Positions 1 through 10,939 of a DNA stretch of 64,000 nt are shown here, piece after piece. The notes under the pieces were generated by a model, which saw nothing but the letters and a program-made list of their open reading frames with translations, searched no databases and was not told the DNA's origin. The position numbers and the translations under genes are program-made. How positions within the stretch are numbered: position 1 is the first letter of the stretch; the number at the start of each line of letters is the position of its first letter. Origin of the DNA: Thalassia testudinum (lineage: Eukaryota > Streptophyta > Magnoliopsida > Alismatales > Hydrocharitaceae); the NCBI GenBank assembly GCA_037157565.1, contig JAZHRO010000063.1, forward strand, positions 10,212,001 to 10,276,000, written 5' to 3'.

Positions 1-1653
1 GATAAAGGGAACATTCACAATGATTATAAACAACTAATCTACTTGTAAAACAATAGAGCTAGAGAGAGAAAATAACTTTTTATAATAAAGACACTGTCAT
101 TACAACTAATTTTTGCAACTAGAAAGTAGGAAATTTATTCTAGAAAGCGATAAAAAGATAAGGGGATGAGAAGTTATCCTCCTCGATGGCTGCTTGGAAG
201 ATGAGCAGGACGAATGACGCCTAGAAGAAGGAGAGTGAAGATGGAGGACGAGGGGAAAATCTAGAAGAACTGGGGATGAGGTCGGGCATCGGCATTGTGG
301 GATCCGCTTCCTAAAAGGGGGTGAGAGAATGAATGGTGAGAGCTTCGCGAAGGGGGTGAGAAGTGGAAAATTTTGATTTTTAACTTTAGCGGAGCTTCCC
401 GTAGCTTGGGAACACTAGAGCGAGCTTTAGAACTTGAGTTCTTAGCTCTTAGAGAGGGAGAGGGATGAAGAGATGAAGAAAAAGTAGAGGGCATAGGGCC
501 ATTATATAGTTGTATACTGTTACGAAAATACGCGTGATTTGTAATTAAGGTTTTCAAATAGTTATAACACACAAATTCACAAATGCTTTTAAATTTTTAA
601 TCCTAGATAGTGGAAGTATCTAAGGTCGTCCAAGGAGGCAATATGTGCAATATTCTAATCTCTTACTCGAAAACTGGGAAATCAACTTTCCTTTTTTTGA
701 TTTTTGAATATTAGAATTTTAGGGTTTTTGAATAACAAGGTGATGCGGTTTTGATGGCGAAAAAGACTAACACCTAATAGCTAAAATCTAAGTGGCAAAA
801 AATGATTTCTTTCTAAGCTCACCCTAGGCACGTGGAGGCCTAGGGTAATTAGAAAGAAAGAGTGAAAAAGCACTAAAAAAAAAACTGACAAGATTTGCAA
901 CAAAAGGTAATTGAGGAAAAGGCAACGCTGATTGATGAAAAAAAAATGTTTTACAAAAATCCTAGTAGTGGAATGCTTCTATTACTAGCAATTAAAAGTA
1001 AAGAAAATGCAAAACACTAATCCTCTGAATGTCGGTGAGGAAGAGAGGCTCTTGCTCCAACTGTGGCTACTCCTCAGTCAGAAAGAGCTCCCTCTTCTCC
1101 TTCTCCTTGTAAAGCTCCTCCAAGGTGTGGTCTCCTGGCCAACCCAAAAGGGGGGGTTTGCCTAATCTCCTCCAAGGAGGATGGAATTCCACCTTCAAAT
1201 GCTCCTCCAAAGGTGGTGTGGACCACCTTTAAATTCTTCTCCAAGGGTGGTTGAGTACCACCCTCAAAATCCTCCTCCTAGGGTAGGTGTGTACCCTAGA
1301 TCTCCTTCCTTTGTCTAGCTTCTTCCTTTGGCTGGTGTGGACTCAAGAGAGAAGAGAAGAGGGGAAGGCACCAAGGGGACAGAGTATCCCCTTAATCTTC
1401 TTCTTATTCTTCTCTTGGTCGTCTATGTAGGTGGAAGTATAGGTAGAAAAATATGTAGCCAAAGGTGCTTGTTAATGGTGGTAGGTATGGGTATATATAG
1501 GAGTGGTAGGGGGTAAGGATAGTTAACTAGGGTTAAAGGAAAGGTGGTGTTATGGAAGGATAGGATGTGGAAGTTGGTTGATGGATGGTGGGTGAAGATT
1601 GGCGTGGAGGTAGAGAGGTGTATGAGGTGGTGGTTATGGTGGGTGGAAGAGTT

Positions 1654-2166
1654 GGTGCCAACTCTATGTAGGGTAGGGTTATGGGATAGGTTAGTGTGTT
1701 GTAAGGCTAGGATTAGGTCATAGGGTGGTAGTTAGGAGACGGATGGCTAGGGTTAGTTGGCGCCAACTTAAGGGATATGTGGGGGTGTAGTTAGGCGTTT
1801 TGGCACCAACTATAGGAGGGTTTAGGTGGGTTAAGTGGCGTGGGTTTTAGGAAGGGTTAGGATGGCTCCATGTGGTGGTGGTTATGGGATTAAGTGTAGA
1901 TATAGGTGGCGCCAAAATGAGGGGGTGTGGGTGGTGTATTTTGGCGCCAACTAGGGTGTGGTTTAGGGTAGTTAAGGGTGGTTATGGTTGGCACCAAGGG
2001 AGGGTTTCTAGAAGAGGTTAGGTGGGTGGTAGGGATGGCTTTAGGTGGTGATGTGTAGGGCTAGGATCTAAGGGCATGTTGGTGCCATAATGAAGGGATG
2101 CATGAGGGGTTTTTGGCACCAACATGAAGGGGTGTGAGTGGTTGGTGGCTGGTGTGGGTTGGCGCC
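1654..2166 (-). promoter_or_regulatory. GGCGCC palindrome array in family E U3 (copy 1)
   Basis: Nine sites of the type TTGGCGCCAA or its CpG-decayed forms start at 1654, 1759, 1802, 1908, 1943, 1990, 2081, 2115 and 2161. Those at 1759, 1908, 1943 and 2161 are intact GGCGCC; the others read GGTGCC or GGCACC. A further decayed copy is at 1367. The array begins about 155 bp upstream of the minus-strand TATA box at 1492-1499. TTTGGCGC, as at 1941, fits the plant E2F consensus TTTSSCGC. A role in transcription is inferred, not shown. Confidence 0.55.
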
Positions 2167-2224
2167 ACTTTTAAGTAGGTTAGGTTGGGGTTTAGTTAAG
2201 GTTAAGGATTAAGGAGTGGACGGC

Positions 2225-2870
2225 CATGGAGCTTGGGTGGTGTTGGGAGCTTAGCTAAGCTTGCTTAGCTAGTAGAGTAGAGGTGGTGGAGATAGGGTTT
2301 CATGAAGGAGGAGCTGGAGAAAATAATCTGGAGCTGGTGGTTGCTGCATCTGGAGCTGAATCTGCCGAGGTAGCTTAATGGGGATCTCAACTACTTAGCT
2401 AAGCTACCTAGTTATTATGCTAGTAGCTAGGCTTGGGTAGTTGAGCTAAGTTGAGCTGGTCTCAACCTAGTTGGATCTAGGTTGAGCTAGAACTGCCTCT
2501 GATGAGAACTCCAGAGCTAGCTAAGCTACTAGTTGACAAGTAGTAGCTCAGCTAGCATGGAGTTTAGCTGCTATGAGCTGGGTGGAGCTGGAATGAGCTG
2601 GAATGAGCTGGGGCTGAGCTGAGGTAAACTCCAGTCAACTCAACTGAGCTAGCTAGAGCTCCGAGTGAACTAATGGGAGTTGAGATGAGCTAAACTTAAC
2701 TAAGTTGAGCTGGATCTGAGCTGGCTTGAGCTACCATTCAGCTAAGATGAGCTGAATGGAGCTAACCCTAGTCCAAGGGGGCTAGTATCCAGCCATGATG
2801 AGCTGGAATTAGCTGAGTCCTAGCTTGATTGAGCTTCTCTTTCACCAGTTGCCTTCAAGAGTGCTAGGGT
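2225..2870. repeat. AGCT-rich degenerate repeat (copy 1)
   Basis: The sequence is dominated by short variants of GAGCTG, TAGCTAAG and TTGAGCTA without a fixed long period. The tetramer AGCT recurs many times. It forms the distal U3 of the solo LTR on the minus strand and has a counterpart at 20705-21395 in copy 2. Confidence 0.7.
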
Positions 2871-3371
2871 TTTAGATACCTATCAATTTGTTTGTCCCTA
2901 ACACTCCAAGAAACACATTAAAAACATAATAAAAAGTATAACACATGCCTAACCAAATTTATGCCTTATGCAACCCAAAAACTCGTTTACAAAGTTAAAA
3001 TCCTAAGAGCTATGTTTGTTTTAATGCATAAGAATAATGATAAACTGGTGTTTATCATATACATGCGAACAAAAGGGGCATTTTAACTTTCAAAAATTAA
3101 CTCTGCTACCTTGAGTGACAGATATGTGCGTCACTGTAGACACACGTCACTGAAACCGTGCCTCAACCTCTCCTATGAGATGGAGATCGGACGTCTCTCG
3201 TGCAGCCACGTCGACGCTCGCTGATCTTCAGCCATTGTACGTTTAATCATGCTAAATCCATCTCAATCGTCTAATCAAGAGATCGAATGGCTTAAAAGCA
3301 CCTGAGTCTCTTCGCCTTACCATGCATGTAGCACCCACGTGCGATCATGCGTCATCGCACGTGTGCGCACT

Positions 3372-3440
3372 ACGCAACCGGGGGTCGAACTCCAGCCTTA
3401 TCTTCGAGAATAGGAGGCACGACCGCTACACCACACCTTA
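3372..3440 (-). pseudogene. tRNA-like module in Athila-1 left LTR
   Basis: On the minus strand an A-box-like stretch (GGTGTAGCGGT) is followed by a B-box-like stretch (GAGTTCGACCC) at tRNA-like spacing. The segment is homologous to the better-preserved module at 22323-22395. The acceptor stem is no longer paired and the anticodon region differs from that copy. Confidence 0.45.
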
Positions 3441-4766
3441 AATTGTGTCGTGTTTCTGATTTAAGCTCACACGCTTTTAGCCAACGACTGAAATCACATG
3501 ATGGCTTCTTTTGAGGATATGTGAAGGCAAGTGAGGCTTAGTCTCAACAGTTGGATTGAGTTCCAACGACTGAGATTAAAGATGAAGGGGATGTATGAAA
3601 GGGCAGCGGCCGGTTTGGAGGGTCAAGATGGTGACACGTGATGCCATCTGGACCGTCCATCTTCTCTTGCTTGTAAGTGGTGCCACGGATGTCAGATTGG
3701 ACTGATTTTTGCACCGTTAGGCTGCGATCGTCGATCCGAACCCATCCATGCAGTTAGATTTGTTGTCTGAAATCTGGATTTAACACCACCTTGTCCCTTG
3801 ACCTCTCATCTTCCTTGGACTGCATCTGATACTGCGAAAGTCCGATCGGGGCAATCTCAGAGTCGTTGAACTTCGATCGTCGCCCTGATCAAATCCGTAC
3901 AGTTGGATCTTTAATCCAAGGCCCAAAAATGATACCGCCCTGTTCTCTAGCCACAAAAAGAGAAAATTACTATACAATTTATATAAATTAACATAAATGC
4001 ATGATGATGCATGTTATGCAATATTTATAGTGCATGATGCTTTTATGACAATAGAATATGCATAAATAGATATTTCAGGCTATTTAGATGTATGCACATC
4101 ACACCCCCATGCCTATCTTTTGATAGTCCCTAGCAAAACTATATGTTATTTATAAATAGAATTAGGATCAAATTACTTGGGCAATAGTTATTTTTCAACA
4201 CTGGAAAATTTCTACTAAGACCTGAACTATAGAGACATAATAGCGCCTGAGTGTCTGCCAAAATGCAGACCGCCCAAGCCCTCGCCTTATTCAAAAGCAA
4301 ATACATTTTTTTCTTTTTCTTCTTTTCTAATTTTTTTTGGATTTTTGAGTTTAGAGTTTCGAGGCAGCTTTCTACAGCGACCCAACCCACCCAAGACTCG
4401 AAAAGAATTCTAAGTTCTAAGTATCTTTTTGTGATTGTGATAGACTCATTGATCGGCAATTAGAATGGGCTTCGGGTTTCTATGCCCCTAGGTGACCTTA
4501 AAAGAAATTCTGCCTAAAGGTGTATCTATCTGACTGGTAGCTTTCTTCCTACTTTTTATTTTTATAGGGTCAACATAAGGGTATGACGTGCCTTTTCATT
4601 GCCTATGTTGAGGTTCATGTGCCTTTTCATTGTCGGTCCCAAGCCCGGGTAAAGGAGGAGGGCTACGTTAGGTAGCCAACAACCAGCGTAAAATTTGTCG
4701 AATCTTTAAACATGGATTCTAGCAAACACTCAGATTTCGTTGGGGCGTTCCCTACTTGCGACGCGC

Positions 4767-5030
4767 TGCATCGGCGCCTGGGTGTAGTGAAAAATGAGCA
4801 AGGGTTCTCGCATGAGGAACGCATGCGAGTAAAGAAGTTAGTTCCGCTACATCGCTGCCCGGATGTAGTTCAAAATGAGCAAGGTTCTCACATGAGGAAC
4901 GCATGTGAGTAAAGAAGTTAGTTCCGCTACATTTCCACCCGGATGTAGTCCAAAATGAGCAAGGGTTCTCGCATGAGGAATACATGTGAGTAAAGAAGTT
5001 AGTTCCACCACTTCGCCATCGAAGTGTGTC
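4767..5030 (+). repeat. About 80-bp tandem repeats, RTE 5' leader
   Basis: Three units recur with period 80-81 bp. The segment AAAGAAGTTAGTTCC starts at 4831, 4911 and 4992, each preceded by an AAAATGAGCAAGG block. The array ends just before the endonuclease start at 5038. Confidence 0.85.
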
Positions 5031-5037
5031 ATAAAGA

Positions 5038-7879
5038 ATGTTGAGATTCGATAGTTGGAATATTAGTACTTTGACTAGCAAGCTCATGGAGATTGTGGAT
5101 ACAATGGTATGGAGAAGGATTCAAATTTTTTACCTTCAAGAGACTAAGTGGGTTGGAGAAAAAGCAAAGGAAATCGAGAGAACAGGTTTCAAACTGTGGT
5201 ATTCAGGAAGGGACAAAGGTAGAAACGGCATGGGCATTATAAGTCATAAGGATTTGAAGGAGAGTGTGGTTGAGGTTAAGAGATTAGGTGATCGAATTAT
5301 TTTGATAAAATTAGTCTTAGAAGAAGAGATCTTGAATGTTATTTCAGTTTATGCACCTCAAGTTAGTTTGGAGGAAAGAATAAAGAATAAATTTTTGGGG
5401 AAGCTTGATATAATAATTCAAGGAATCCCATAGAGAGAAATGATTTTCTTGGGTGGAGATTTAAATGGGCATATGGGAAATGATGCTTTAGAGTATGCAA
5501 GAGTGCATAGAAATTATGGTTTTGGTGTTAGGAATGAAGCAGGGAAGAGTTTTCTTGATTTTGCTATGGCTTATGATCTTTTAATAGCAAATGCCTTCTT
5601 CAAAAAATGAGAAGAGTGTTTGATTACCTATAAAAGTGGCTTAACAAGAACGTAGATCAATTACTTTGCTTTGAGAAGAAGAGATCGTTTATCTTGTAAA
5701 GATTGCAAGATTATTCCAGGAGAGAGTTTAACTGCTCAACATTGTCTTTTGGTGTAAGATGTTCATTTGAAGAAGGCAAAGAAGAGAAAATTAGTGTCTA
5801 AAAATTTGAGAATTAAATGGTGGAATCTTAAGAAAGAGCAAGTGAGATTTAAAGAGAAGATGTTGTAACAAAAAACTTGGGATCTTGATGGTAGTGCTGA
5901 TGAAATGTGGTTAAATATGGCAAACTGTATTAGGAAGGTGGCAAAGGAGGTGTTAGGTGTGTCTAAAGGAGGTGTTCCAGGATAAAAGGAGGCTTGGTGG
6001 TGGAGTGAGGAAGAGCAGGAGAAGCTTAAAATTAAAAGAGCCTACTTTAAAGCCTTATGTCGAGATAAGACCGATGAAAATATGAAAAACTACAAAAGAG
6101 CAAGAAAGAAGCAAAGAAAACAGTTAGTGAAGCAAAAGCAAAAGCTTGGGAGCATTTTTATAAAAAACTTGATTCTAAAGAAGGTGAAAAAGATATCTTC
6201 AAGTTAGCTAAAGTAAGAGAGTGGAAAGCAAAGGACCTTACACATATAAGATGCATCAAGGATGAAGAAGGAAGGGTGCTTATAGCTAGTAGGGATATAA
6301 AGACAAGATGGAAAAGATATTTTCATAAGCTTTTTAATGAAAAATAAAAGAATGATATCATCCTTAGCCAATTCAGAAGATTATATGAATTGAGCAAGTT
6401 ATCGAAGGATACAAAAGAAAGAAGTAGAGAAGGATTTGAAGATGATAAAAAGTGGGAGGGTTGTTGGGCCTGATGATATTCTTATAGATGTTAGGAGAAT
6501 GATAGGAGAACGTGGTATAACTTGTCTCACAAATTTATTTAATACTGTTTGGAGCGGCAAGAAGATGTCAGAGGAATGGAGGAAAAGTTTTGTGATACCT
6601 TTATACAAGACAAGGGTGACATGCAAGATTGTTCCAACTATAGAGGTATTAAGTTGATGAGTCATATGATGAAACGTTGGGAGAGAATAATTGAAAGAAG
6701 GGTGAGGCAAGTCTCTGTTGTAACTGAAAATTAGTTTGGCTTTATGCTAGGCCGGTCTACTATTGAGGTAATACATCTCTTGAGACGTATGATAGAGACA
6801 TACAAAGTCAAGAAAAAGGATTTACATATGATTTTTATTGATTTGGAGAAGGCCTATGATTCTGTCCCAAGAGATATCTTATGGAGAATTTTGGAGAAGA
6901 GAAGTGCCAGTTATATATATCAACCTCATAAATGATATATACTATGGAGCAGTTGCTTGTATAAAGACTACGGATGATTTGAAAGACTACTTTGATATCA
7001 CCATTGGTCTGCATCAAGGTTTGACTTTAAGCCCTTATCTTTTTGCCTTGGTCATGGATGAGTTGACGAAGCATATCCAAGTTGAGGTGCCTTGGTGTAT
7101 GCTTTTTGCTGATGATATTGTGTTGGTTGATGAGACAAGAGATGGAGTGAATAGAAAACTTGAGCTTTAGAGAGAAGCCCTGGAAGATAAAGGATTACGC
7201 ATAAGTAAGATGAAGACTAAGTAGATGGAATAAGTTTAGTAGTAGAGGGAACAATGAAGGGATTGATGTAAAAATTGGAGAAGAGTGCATTCCAATGAAA
7301 GATGTTTTTAAGTACTTGGGATCCATTTTCCAACAAGATGGTGGAATTAATGGAGATGTTACGCATAGAATTAATGCAGGGTGGTTGAAATGGAGGAGTG
7401 CATCTGGTGTTCTCTGTGATAAGAGGGTTCCTTTAAAAGTCAAAGGAAAATACTATTGAGCTGCGGTAAGACCAACCATGTTGTACAGTTCTGAATGTTG
7501 GGCTATAAACTATAGGCATGTGCAAAAGATGTCTGTGGCAGAAATAAAGATGTTAAGATGGATGTGTGGTCATACAAGAAAGGACCGTATTTCAAATGAG
7601 ATTATTATAAAAAAGGTTAGGGTGGCACCGATAGAGGATAAAATGAGAGAGGCACGTCTAAGGTGGTTTGGACATTTACAAAGGTGGCCACTGGATACTC
7701 CAGTTAGGAGATGCGAGAAGTTGAAAGTTGAACCCACTAAGAGGGGGCGAGGAAGACCAAACAAGTGTTGAAAGGAAACTATCAAGTATGACCTCAATTA
7801 CTTTAATTTAAGTCCAGAAATGACTGAAAATCGATCTGTGTGGAGGCATAGAATCCATATACCCGACCCCACTTAGTGT
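5038..7879 (+). pseudogene. RTE LINE endonuclease/reverse transcriptase, broken
   Basis: This is the single polyprotein of an RTE LINE. The intact enzyme nicks target DNA with an APE-like endonuclease and primes reverse transcription there. The endonuclease begins at 5038, with SWNISTL then QETKW and ISVYAP as landmarks. It is stopped at 5431-5433 and has further stops to about 6350. The reverse transcriptase runs about 6436-7170 through several frames, with GFMLGRST, FIDLEKAYDSVPRDILW, GLHQGLTLSPYLF and an intact FADD at 7105-7116. The C-terminal part (7478-7879) has SSECWAINYR, RMLRWMCG-like and LRWFGH motifs. Frameshifts near 6615, 6930 and 7170 plus many stops make it non-functional. Confidence 0.9.
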
Positions 7880-7893
7880 AGGAAAAGGCTTAG

Positions 7894-7911
7894 TTGTTGT
7901 TGTTGTTGTTG
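7894..7911 (+). repeat. (TTG)6 tail of RTE LINE
   Basis: Six TTG units follow the segment ACCCCACTTAGTG typical of plant RTE 3' ends. They directly precede the downstream target duplication. Confidence 0.9.
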
Positions 7912-8010
7912 TGGGGTCAACACAAGGGCGAACCCAGTGTATATTTTCCCGATTTATTCTACTTCTCTACTTCTTCCTAAGTGTTTGGAATTAAACATGC
8001 ATTTTGTGAG

Positions 8011-8281
8011 CTGGGTTATAGACAACTAGCCAATGGGCTATTACCCACGGTAACTTGCCAGCTATACTCATGCGGTGAAGTGTGACTTATTTATTATTAT
8101 TATTTTCTTCTTTTCTATTTCTCTTTTCTTTTTTTTGATATTTTTCTTTTCTTTTTTTTTTAAGTAGGTGGCTTCCCTGATCTAAGATTTACTTAAAGGC
8201 AGTAGAAAGAGAATGGTCATGTGGCTGGGCTGGACAACCGACCAATGGATTGTTACCCACGACAACTTGCCAGCCATACCA
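8011..8281 (-). repeat. Paired 60-bp motif in Athila-1 3' UTR
   Basis: Two diverged copies (8011-8072 and 8224-8281) share a core reading CCAATGG, TTACCCAC and AACTTGCCAGC. Reverse-complement copies occur in Athila-2 at about 49470-49530 and 49648-49707. Function is unknown. Confidence 0.75.
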
Positions 8282-8837
8282 CCCTAGAAGGTTCATTAGC
8301 TACCCAATTTCATTAAAATCACCAAAAAGTGAGTCAGTACAAAGAGTGTGTAGATACTTAGACTATAAGTCCCCTCAAATTAGAGGGTGGGTTTCACCCC
8401 CAACTTATTTAACCAATTTGAAATAAATTTACGAATGGTGAGGACTCAAGAAACAAGTCCACATTTTAATGGGCACCCTGGCTGATTAAGCTCAAAGACC
8501 TGAAGAATCTAAGTGTTCAGGTCCTAACGTATTATTTCCTACGGTTGAAAAATTTCTAAAGCCCAAGTTTTCCTTTCCTAATTCATTTTTTTTAATAGTA
8601 AATAAAAAAATAAGGGAAATTTACAAGATATCCACAGAGCTGATAATATGATTCAGAAATGAATCCACCCTCCCATGCCTAGCTTATGCAATGTCCTCAT
8701 TGAAAATGAAAGGCATGAGAAAAGGGTAGAATGGGAAAAATATCACCTGTATTTCATGATGCACTGGTCAGCTCTGAGTCAAACTATACAAATGCTGAGT
8801 TTAATGCCATCAGCTAGGCGGGGTCTAGCCAAAGAAG

Positions 8838-10934
8838 TCAGATCAAGGTCAAAGCAACCTTGTATGAGACGAGTTTTGGAATAACACGATCAACATAAGG
8901 TTTCAAACGTCCATTGACTTTGAAAGAATTACCTGTCTTTAGGTCAGAAATCCCAACGGCCTTGTTTGGGAATATCCGATCAATGATGAATGGGCTATTC
9001 CACTGTGACCTAAGCTTGACGGGAAAGAGCTTAAGTCAAGAATCAAAGAGCCAGACCTTCTGATTCGGCTCAAAGCTCTTACGGGGTATCAACTAGTCAT
9101 GAAGAACTTTAGTCCTAGCCTTATAGATCTTGACATTCTCATATGCATCATTTTTAAGCTCCTCCAACTCAGATAGTTGGAGTTTCCTGATCTTTCCGGC
9201 TAAACTTAAGTCAAAGTTGCATTTCTTAATTGCCTAGAATGCTCGATGTTCAATCTTTATGAGTAAATTGCACGCCTTACCATACACTAGGCAAATTGGT
9301 GACATGCCGATAGGCATCTTGTACATCGTACGGTAGGCCGAGAGAGCGTCATCAAGCCTTTGAGTCCAGTCTTTCCTATATGACCTAACTATTCTTTTCA
9401 GGATGTTCTTGATCTCCCAATTGGAGATCTCAACCTTTTCGTTTGTCTGGGGTGGTAAGGTGTGGAAATTCTGTGATTCACCCTGTATTTTTCCAATAAA
9501 TTGCAGAACTGGGCATTGGTGAAATGGGCACCACAATTCTGTGATTCACCCTTGGGATCTCGAATTGACTGAAGATATTCTTAACAAAATCGATGACCAC
9601 CTTGTGGTCATTAGTTCTGGCGAGAATAGCCTCAATCCACTTGGACACGTAGTCAGCTGCTACAAGAATGTATTGGTATCCAAATGATGGGAGGAAGGGT
9701 CCCATGAAATCGATGCCCCAAATGTTGAAGATTTCGACGATTTCGACAAGAAGAATCGAGTTTAAAGGCATCATGTCTCTCTTGGCTATGCTCCTGAGTG
9801 CCTAGCATTGGGAACACAACCTCGAGAACTCCTGGGAATCCTTGAATAAAGACGACCAACAAAACCCAGATTGCAAAATCTTTGCAGTCGTCTTTTTTCC
9901 GAAGAAATGTCCACCACACGCAGATGCATGGAAGAACTTAAGTATGCTTTGGAACTCATTCTCCAAAACACATCGGTGAATAATTTGATCAGAGCTGATG
10001 CAGTGCAGTTCAGGGTCATCCCAAAAGTAATATTTGGCCTCGGATATAAGTCTATCCCATTGTTGCTTGGTCCAATCCTAGGGGATTTGACCAACGACCA
10101 AATAATTCACCATGTTAGCAAACCAAGGGGTTTGGACACCTGAAACTATAAGAATAGTCTCATCCAGAAAAGTGTCAATAATCGGAATATTCGGACGAGA
10201 AGAATCAGTTAGTAGCTTTGAAAGATGATCTGCCACCACATTTTGTGCCTCACATTTGTCTTTAATTTCAAGATCGAATTCTTGAAGTAAAAGAATCCAT
10301 CAAATGAGTTGGGGTTTGTCATCCTTTTTGACCAAGAGATGTCTCATGGTTGAGTAGTCGGTATAGATGATGACATGAGATCCTAAGAGATAAGCCCTGA
10401 GTTTTTCCAATGCAAATACTACAGCTAGCAATTCCTTTTCAGTAACAATATAGTTCCTCTAGGCCTCATCCAGAGTTTTGCTAGCATGGTAAATGACATA
10501 GGGCTTTCTGTCAAATTTTTACCCAAAACAACCCCGACCGTGTAATCAGAAGTGTCGGTCATGATCTCAAATGGGGTATCCAGACCAGTGGTTGCAGCAC
10601 CGGAGCACAAGTGACTGTCGTTTTGAGTAAATCAAATGTCTTGTGGCATGATTCATTAAAATCGAACGGTGTGTCTTTGGCCAGAAGGTTGCTCAAAGGC
10701 CGAGCAACCTTCAAAAAGTCCTTGATGAACCTCCTATAAAATCCCACATGACCAAGAAATAATCGGATTTGTTTAACAGATGTGGGAGGAGGAAGTTTGG
10801 AGATATTATCCACCTTAGCTCGATCAACCTCAATTCCTCGATTAGAGACCACATGACCCAAGACAATGCCTTCCTGTGTCATGAAGTGACTCTTCTCCCA
10901 GCTAAGGACCAACCATGTTTCGATGCATCTCTTA
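8838..10934 (-). pseudogene. Athila-1 pol 3' half: RT C-terminus, RNase H, integrase
   Basis: This is the continuation of the Ty3/gypsy polyprotein of the Athila lineage. Read on the minus strand from 10934 it gives the end of the reverse transcriptase and the connection (LGHVVSNRGIEVD, GFYRRFIKDF). RNase H follows (10160-10600), then the H2C2 zinc finger of integrase (about 9800-9950). The integrase core has WGIDFMGPF and YVSKWIEA, and the stretch to 8838 includes DWTQRLDDALSAYR and GMSPICLVYGKA. The final part, LQLSELEEL then [12 protein letters not shown], matches the Athila integrase tail. Stops and at least three frameshifts disrupt it, and there is no chromodomain. The stop chosen is at 8838-8840. 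The upstream half continues at 13839 beyond a solo LTR. Confidence 0.9.
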
Positions 10935-10939
10935 AGGGT

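Larger units (their letters stand above)
518..3057 (-). mobile_element. Solo LTR, family E copy 1, in Athila-1 left LTR
   Basis: A 2540-bp TG...CA unit is flanked by a perfect 5-bp duplication TATAC (513-517 and 3058-3062). The uninterrupted site survives in the other Athila-1 LTR near 21900. No coding sequence for retroviral proteins is present, so it is a solo LTR. Orientation is minus: the U5-type motif common to the other LTRs lies at 620-641 about 120 bp from one end, and a TATATATA box is at 1492-1499. It is homologous over its length to 19006-21600. Distal U3 is AGCT-rich and proximal U3 carries GGCGCC palindromes. Confidence 0.85.
1..4101 (-). mobile_element. Athila-1 left LTR (3' LTR), start outside window
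   Basis: This is the downstream LTR of a minus-strand Athila-like Ty3/gypsy element. Bases 1-517 and 3063-4101 align by eye with 18782-19005 plus 21606-22000 and with 21901-23073 of the right LTR. The end is set at 4101 because both copies terminate in the same GCACATCA, giving a TG start on the minus strand. The far end lies roughly 170 bp before base 1, judged from the right copy. A solo LTR occupies 518-3057. The host target duplication cannot be checked because this side is outside the window. Confidence 0.85.
4582..7913 (+). mobile_element. RTE-type LINE
   Basis: This non-LTR retrotransposon of the plant RTE clade is flanked by a 15-bp target duplication, GGGTCAACAYAAGGG, at 4567-4581 and 7914-7928 with one mismatch. 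It has a 5' leader, one endonuclease-reverse transcriptase frame and a short (TTG)n tail instead of poly(A), which is typical of plant RTE. It is full length but its frame carries many stops and frameshifts. It inserted into the Athila-1 3' untranslated region in the opposite orientation. Confidence 0.9.
4102..8837 (-). mobile_element. Athila-1 3' untranslated region, split by RTE LINE
   Basis: This noncoding stretch lies between the end of pol and the 3' LTR. Bases 4102-4566 and 7929-8300 correspond in reverse complement to 49440-50288 of Athila-2, which fixes their identity. Shared landmarks are the segment next to the LTR containing GCATGGGGGTG (likely polypurine primer region), a stretch with TTTTGGCAGACACT, and two copies of a motif of about 60 bp at 8011-8072 and 8224-8281. 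No env-like frame is visible. The LINE at 4582-7913 is a later insertion. Confidence 0.75.

Noticed and set aside
8838..10143. Env-like ORF downstream of pol, as in some Athila elements
   Set aside because: After the pol stop near 8838 no further frame with a signal peptide or membrane segment is present on the minus strand.
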